Assembly: GCA_000934455.1 (NCBI GenBank)
Contig: KN890702.1
Location: forward strand, 13,141-36,850
Direction: 5' to 3'
DNA: 23,710 bases
Origin: Apostichopus parvimensis
Lineage: Eukaryota > Echinodermata > Holothuroidea > Aspidochirotida > Stichopodidae
Under the pieces are notes generated by a model. It was given only the letters and a program-made list of their open reading frames with translations, was not told the origin of the DNA and did not search any database. Positions 21,471-23,710 of this stretch are shown here, one piece after another (position 1 is the stretch's first letter; every line of letters starts with the position of its first letter). Position numbers and translations under genes: made by a program.

Positions 21471-22108
21471 AATATTTTACTTGCTCTTTCAAAAATTCGT
21501 TCATATTTGCCGCAATCAGTATCATCTCTAATATTATTTGCTTAGAAATAAGAGTCATTCAAAGAGGTTCTTTCCACTACCTTTTGATTGGTCGAAATTG
21601 TGATTTTCTATAGTGTCCTATATAGTTTTTTTTTATAGTTTTCTATAGGTATGTATATCTTTATTTAGGCTTCTACAGTGTTTCACATCCTACAATTGTT
21701 TCACGTTTCAAATTCATTGACTATACTTACCGTGTATATGGAAACTGAAGTTGCTTAACACAATATTACGCGCGAATTGAAAACTGCACATAAGATAACA
21801 TTATTATTATGAGGTACATGGGTATAATAACAGGGAAAAATCTAATATTTTACAAATAAAAAAAAATCAAATGGACCGGCCTGGAACATGGGGTATTTGT
21901 TACCGACTCCATACGGAACTGTGTCTGGAAGCATCCTCCCTCAGACCTAAGAGAAAGTTGTGCTAAAAAGTAAAAACTACTTTTGAAGTTTTTTCCCCTG
22001 TGAGGTTAAAAAAGGGTGGGAGATGGGAATCTTTACGTACACATCCATTGTATCCGCGCGTGAATAATGATCTCATAGATAAGTCTGTCTCTATGCGGTT
22101 GATCTGGC
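21471..22108. other. Non-coding spacer
   Basis: No supported gene. A short inverted repeat (AAAAACTAC / GAAGTTTTT) lies near 21973-21995. Confidence 0.4.
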
Positions 22109-22985
22109 GTATGGAAAGCCATTATAACATTAAATCGGGAATTTGAGATATCTTAAATTGTTTCTTATTTTAGATATCTAAAATTCAATTTCAGATATCT
22201 AAATTTAAATTCGAGATATCTGAAATTGAATTCGAGATATCCGAAATTGAATTCGAGATATCCGAAATTGAATTCGAGATATCTGAAATTGAATTCGAGA
22301 TATCCGAAATTGAATTCGAGATATCTGAAATTAAATTCGAGATATCTGAAATTGAATTCAAGATATCTGCAATTCTTATTCGAGATATCTGAAATTGAAT
22401 TCCAGATATCTGAAATGCATATGCAGAAATTCCCGATTAAATGTTAAAATGGCGTACGTATGGAAAGCCATTTTAACATTTAATCGGGAATTTTCAGACA
22501 TCTGAAATTGAATGCGAGATATCTGTAATGGAATTTGAGATATCTGAAATTCTATTTCAGATATCTAAAATTGAACTCGAGATATCTGCAATTCTATTTC
22601 AGATATCTGGAATTGAATTCGAGATATCTGAAAGTCTATTTCAGATATCTGAAATAGAATTGCAGATATCTTGAATTCAATTTTAGATATCTCGAATTCA
22701 ATTTCAGATATCTGAATTAGAATTTTAGATATCTCGAATTCAATTTCAGATATCTCGAATTCAATTTCAGATATCTCGAATTCAATTTCAGATATCTCGA
22801 ATTCAATTTCAGATATCTGAAATTCTCTGGTATTTCGAGATATCTGAAATTGGTTTTAAGATATCTGCAATTATTTGTAGATATCTTAAATAAATTGGAG
22901 ATATCTGTAATTTAATTTGAGATATCTGAAATTATTTCGAGATATCTGAAATTCCTTATTAAATGTTAAAACGGCTTTCCATACG
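22109..22985. mobile_element. Foldback-like element pair: 21-bp GATATC array with inverted ends
   Basis: GTATGGAAAGCC at 22109-22120 and its complement at 22974-22985 bound the region. A second copy of the end (22458 onward) divides it into a left part (22109-22453, 13 GATATC sites) and a right part (22458-22985, 22 sites including one GACATC). The repeat unit is GATATC followed by a 15-base spacer such as TGAAATTGAATTCGA, giving a 21-bp period. In the left part most spacers have one orientation. In the right part they are mixed, then mainly the reverse complement (TCGAATTCAATTTCA), so the halves can fold on each other. No transposase is encoded. Foldback elements with tandem repeats in their inverted ends are known from Drosophila (FB) and sea urchins (TU). 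Membership in any named family is not shown. Confidence 0.85.
22427..22493. repeat. Perfect 27-bp inverted repeat with 13-base loop
   Basis: Arms 22427-22453 and 22467-22493 are exact reverse complements around the loop GTACGTATGGAAA. The arms correspond to the end sequence of the foldback element (GCCATTTTAACATTTAATCG plus GGAATTT), so this hairpin marks the junction of the two tandem copies. Confidence 0.95.
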
Positions 22986-22991
22986 GGCGGC

Positions 22992-23006
22992 GTGTGTGTG
23001 TGTGTG
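22992..23006. repeat. (GT)n microsatellite
   Basis: Seven to eight GT dinucleotides starting seven bases after the right end of the foldback element. Confidence 0.85.
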
Positions 23007-23204
23007 CTTCCTTTTTTTCCACACAGATTAGAGTATCTTTAGTGGCTCAGCTGTTTTTTCCAAAGTAGGCCTATATGTATTGCTTCTAGGAACTGTAAAC
23101 AATAATACCCTCCCACATACAAATATTTACAACAGCCAGAACCTCTATGATTGGCACAACGTGAACCCGGATTTAGTATGCACAGTATACTAAAACGTCC
23201 GGTT

Positions 23205-23230
23205 GTCACGTGACTTCTTCCGTTATAAAG
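23205..23230 (+). promoter_or_regulatory. Possible promoter: E-box palindrome, ETS-like site and TATA box
   Basis: GTCACGTGAC (23205-23214) is a perfect 10-bp palindrome with an E-box core. It is followed by CTTCCG (ETS-type core GGAAG on the other strand) and TATAAAG at 23224-23230. The tight order is promoter-like on the plus strand, but no coding exon is visible before the window ends. Confidence 0.25.
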
Positions 23231-23710
23231 AAGGTTTGATGTAGAACAAATATTGCTCTGGTCTGAAAGATTTTTTTTTATAATTATGAATTATGATGAT
23301 GTGAGCATGTGACTTATATGCAACGAAAAATGAAAATGGGCACATCTTACATTTGTACTTTGGTTGGATTATAAAGTGTCTGAAAGATGAGAGCGTTAGT
23401 TTAAACACCTGATTAGAAATTACTTTATTTTCAAAACAAACAGCAAGGACAAGACTAGCCTAACATAATATACTATTTGCAGTGATGCTATTATATTGTA
23501 CTATCAGCATTTCTCTTTTGTTTTCTTTAGCCTGAAAAATCACCTAATATGGGCACGAAGACAAAACCTCATTCGTTACCCTACCCACGTCAACGAATAT
23601 GTGTTGCCATGGGAACCTTCGTGTTGACGCAATCTTCGAAACAGCAACATTTACCGTTAGCTGCAAACCCTACTGAACAGGGGCGGGATTTGAGTTGTGA
23701 AAGTGGGGGG
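23231..23710. other. Right-end spacer
   Basis: No supported gene. It would be the leader or first intron of a plus-strand gene if the motifs at 23205-23230 are a promoter. Confidence 0.35.

Noticed and set aside
22226..22447. 73-codon frame with a repeated NSRYPKL-like heptapeptide
   Set aside because: It is the 21-bp GATATC array read in frame, for the same arithmetic reason.
22147..22946. CRISPR-like array
   Set aside because: The repeats are contiguous 21-bp units with no unique spacers, in a eukaryotic context.

Overview
The window looks like nuclear DNA from a marine invertebrate, most likely an echinoderm (holothurian or echinoid). The evidence is indirect: AT-rich sequence with very low gene density, spliceosomal splice-site motifs, a tRNA-derived SINE, hAT-like MITEs, many micro- and minisatellites, and eight copies of the palindromic octamer TAGGCCTA, which I recall as common in echinoderm DNA. 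No operon, ribosome-binding-site or CRISPR structure is present, so it is not prokaryotic.

Only two protein-coding regions can be supported. (1) On the minus strand at 1052-1597 is a 181-residue, low-complexity, probably nuclear protein with an acidic N-terminus (EIEDGEI) and basic clusters. I could not identify it, and it may be only the first exon of a longer gene. An 18-bp minisatellite (1768-2160) lies just upstream of its start codon. (2) On the plus strand at 7354-8892 is a clear, intact 512-residue secreted leucine-rich-repeat protein: signal peptide, LRRNT, about 16 LRRs and LRRCT, ending on the last LRRCT cysteine with no membrane anchor. A splice acceptor sits 11 bases before its ATG, so an untranslated 5' exon is expected upstream. 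The best candidate ends at the donor at 3873/3874.

Layout: 1-1051, 3' flank of the minus-strand gene. 1052-2160, that gene and its minisatellite-bearing upstream region. 2161-3640, unannotated spacer. 3640-7342, candidate first exon and intron of the LRR gene, carrying a 204-bp tandem duplication. 7354-9809, LRR coding exon and 3' UTR with two poly(A) signals. 9810-17000, a long non-coding stretch with microsatellites only. 17000-19950, a repeat cluster (16-bp minisatellite, two hAT-like MITEs, minus-strand SINE). 21431-21470, a tRNA-like half. 22109-22985, a foldback structure built from GATATC sites 21 bp apart, with the spacers present in both orientations.

The most unusual structure is the last one. 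The GATATC cores keep an exact 21-bp register for 16 consecutive sites although the spacers between them switch orientation, and a perfect 27-bp hairpin joins its two halves. The two genes show no functional link to each other.
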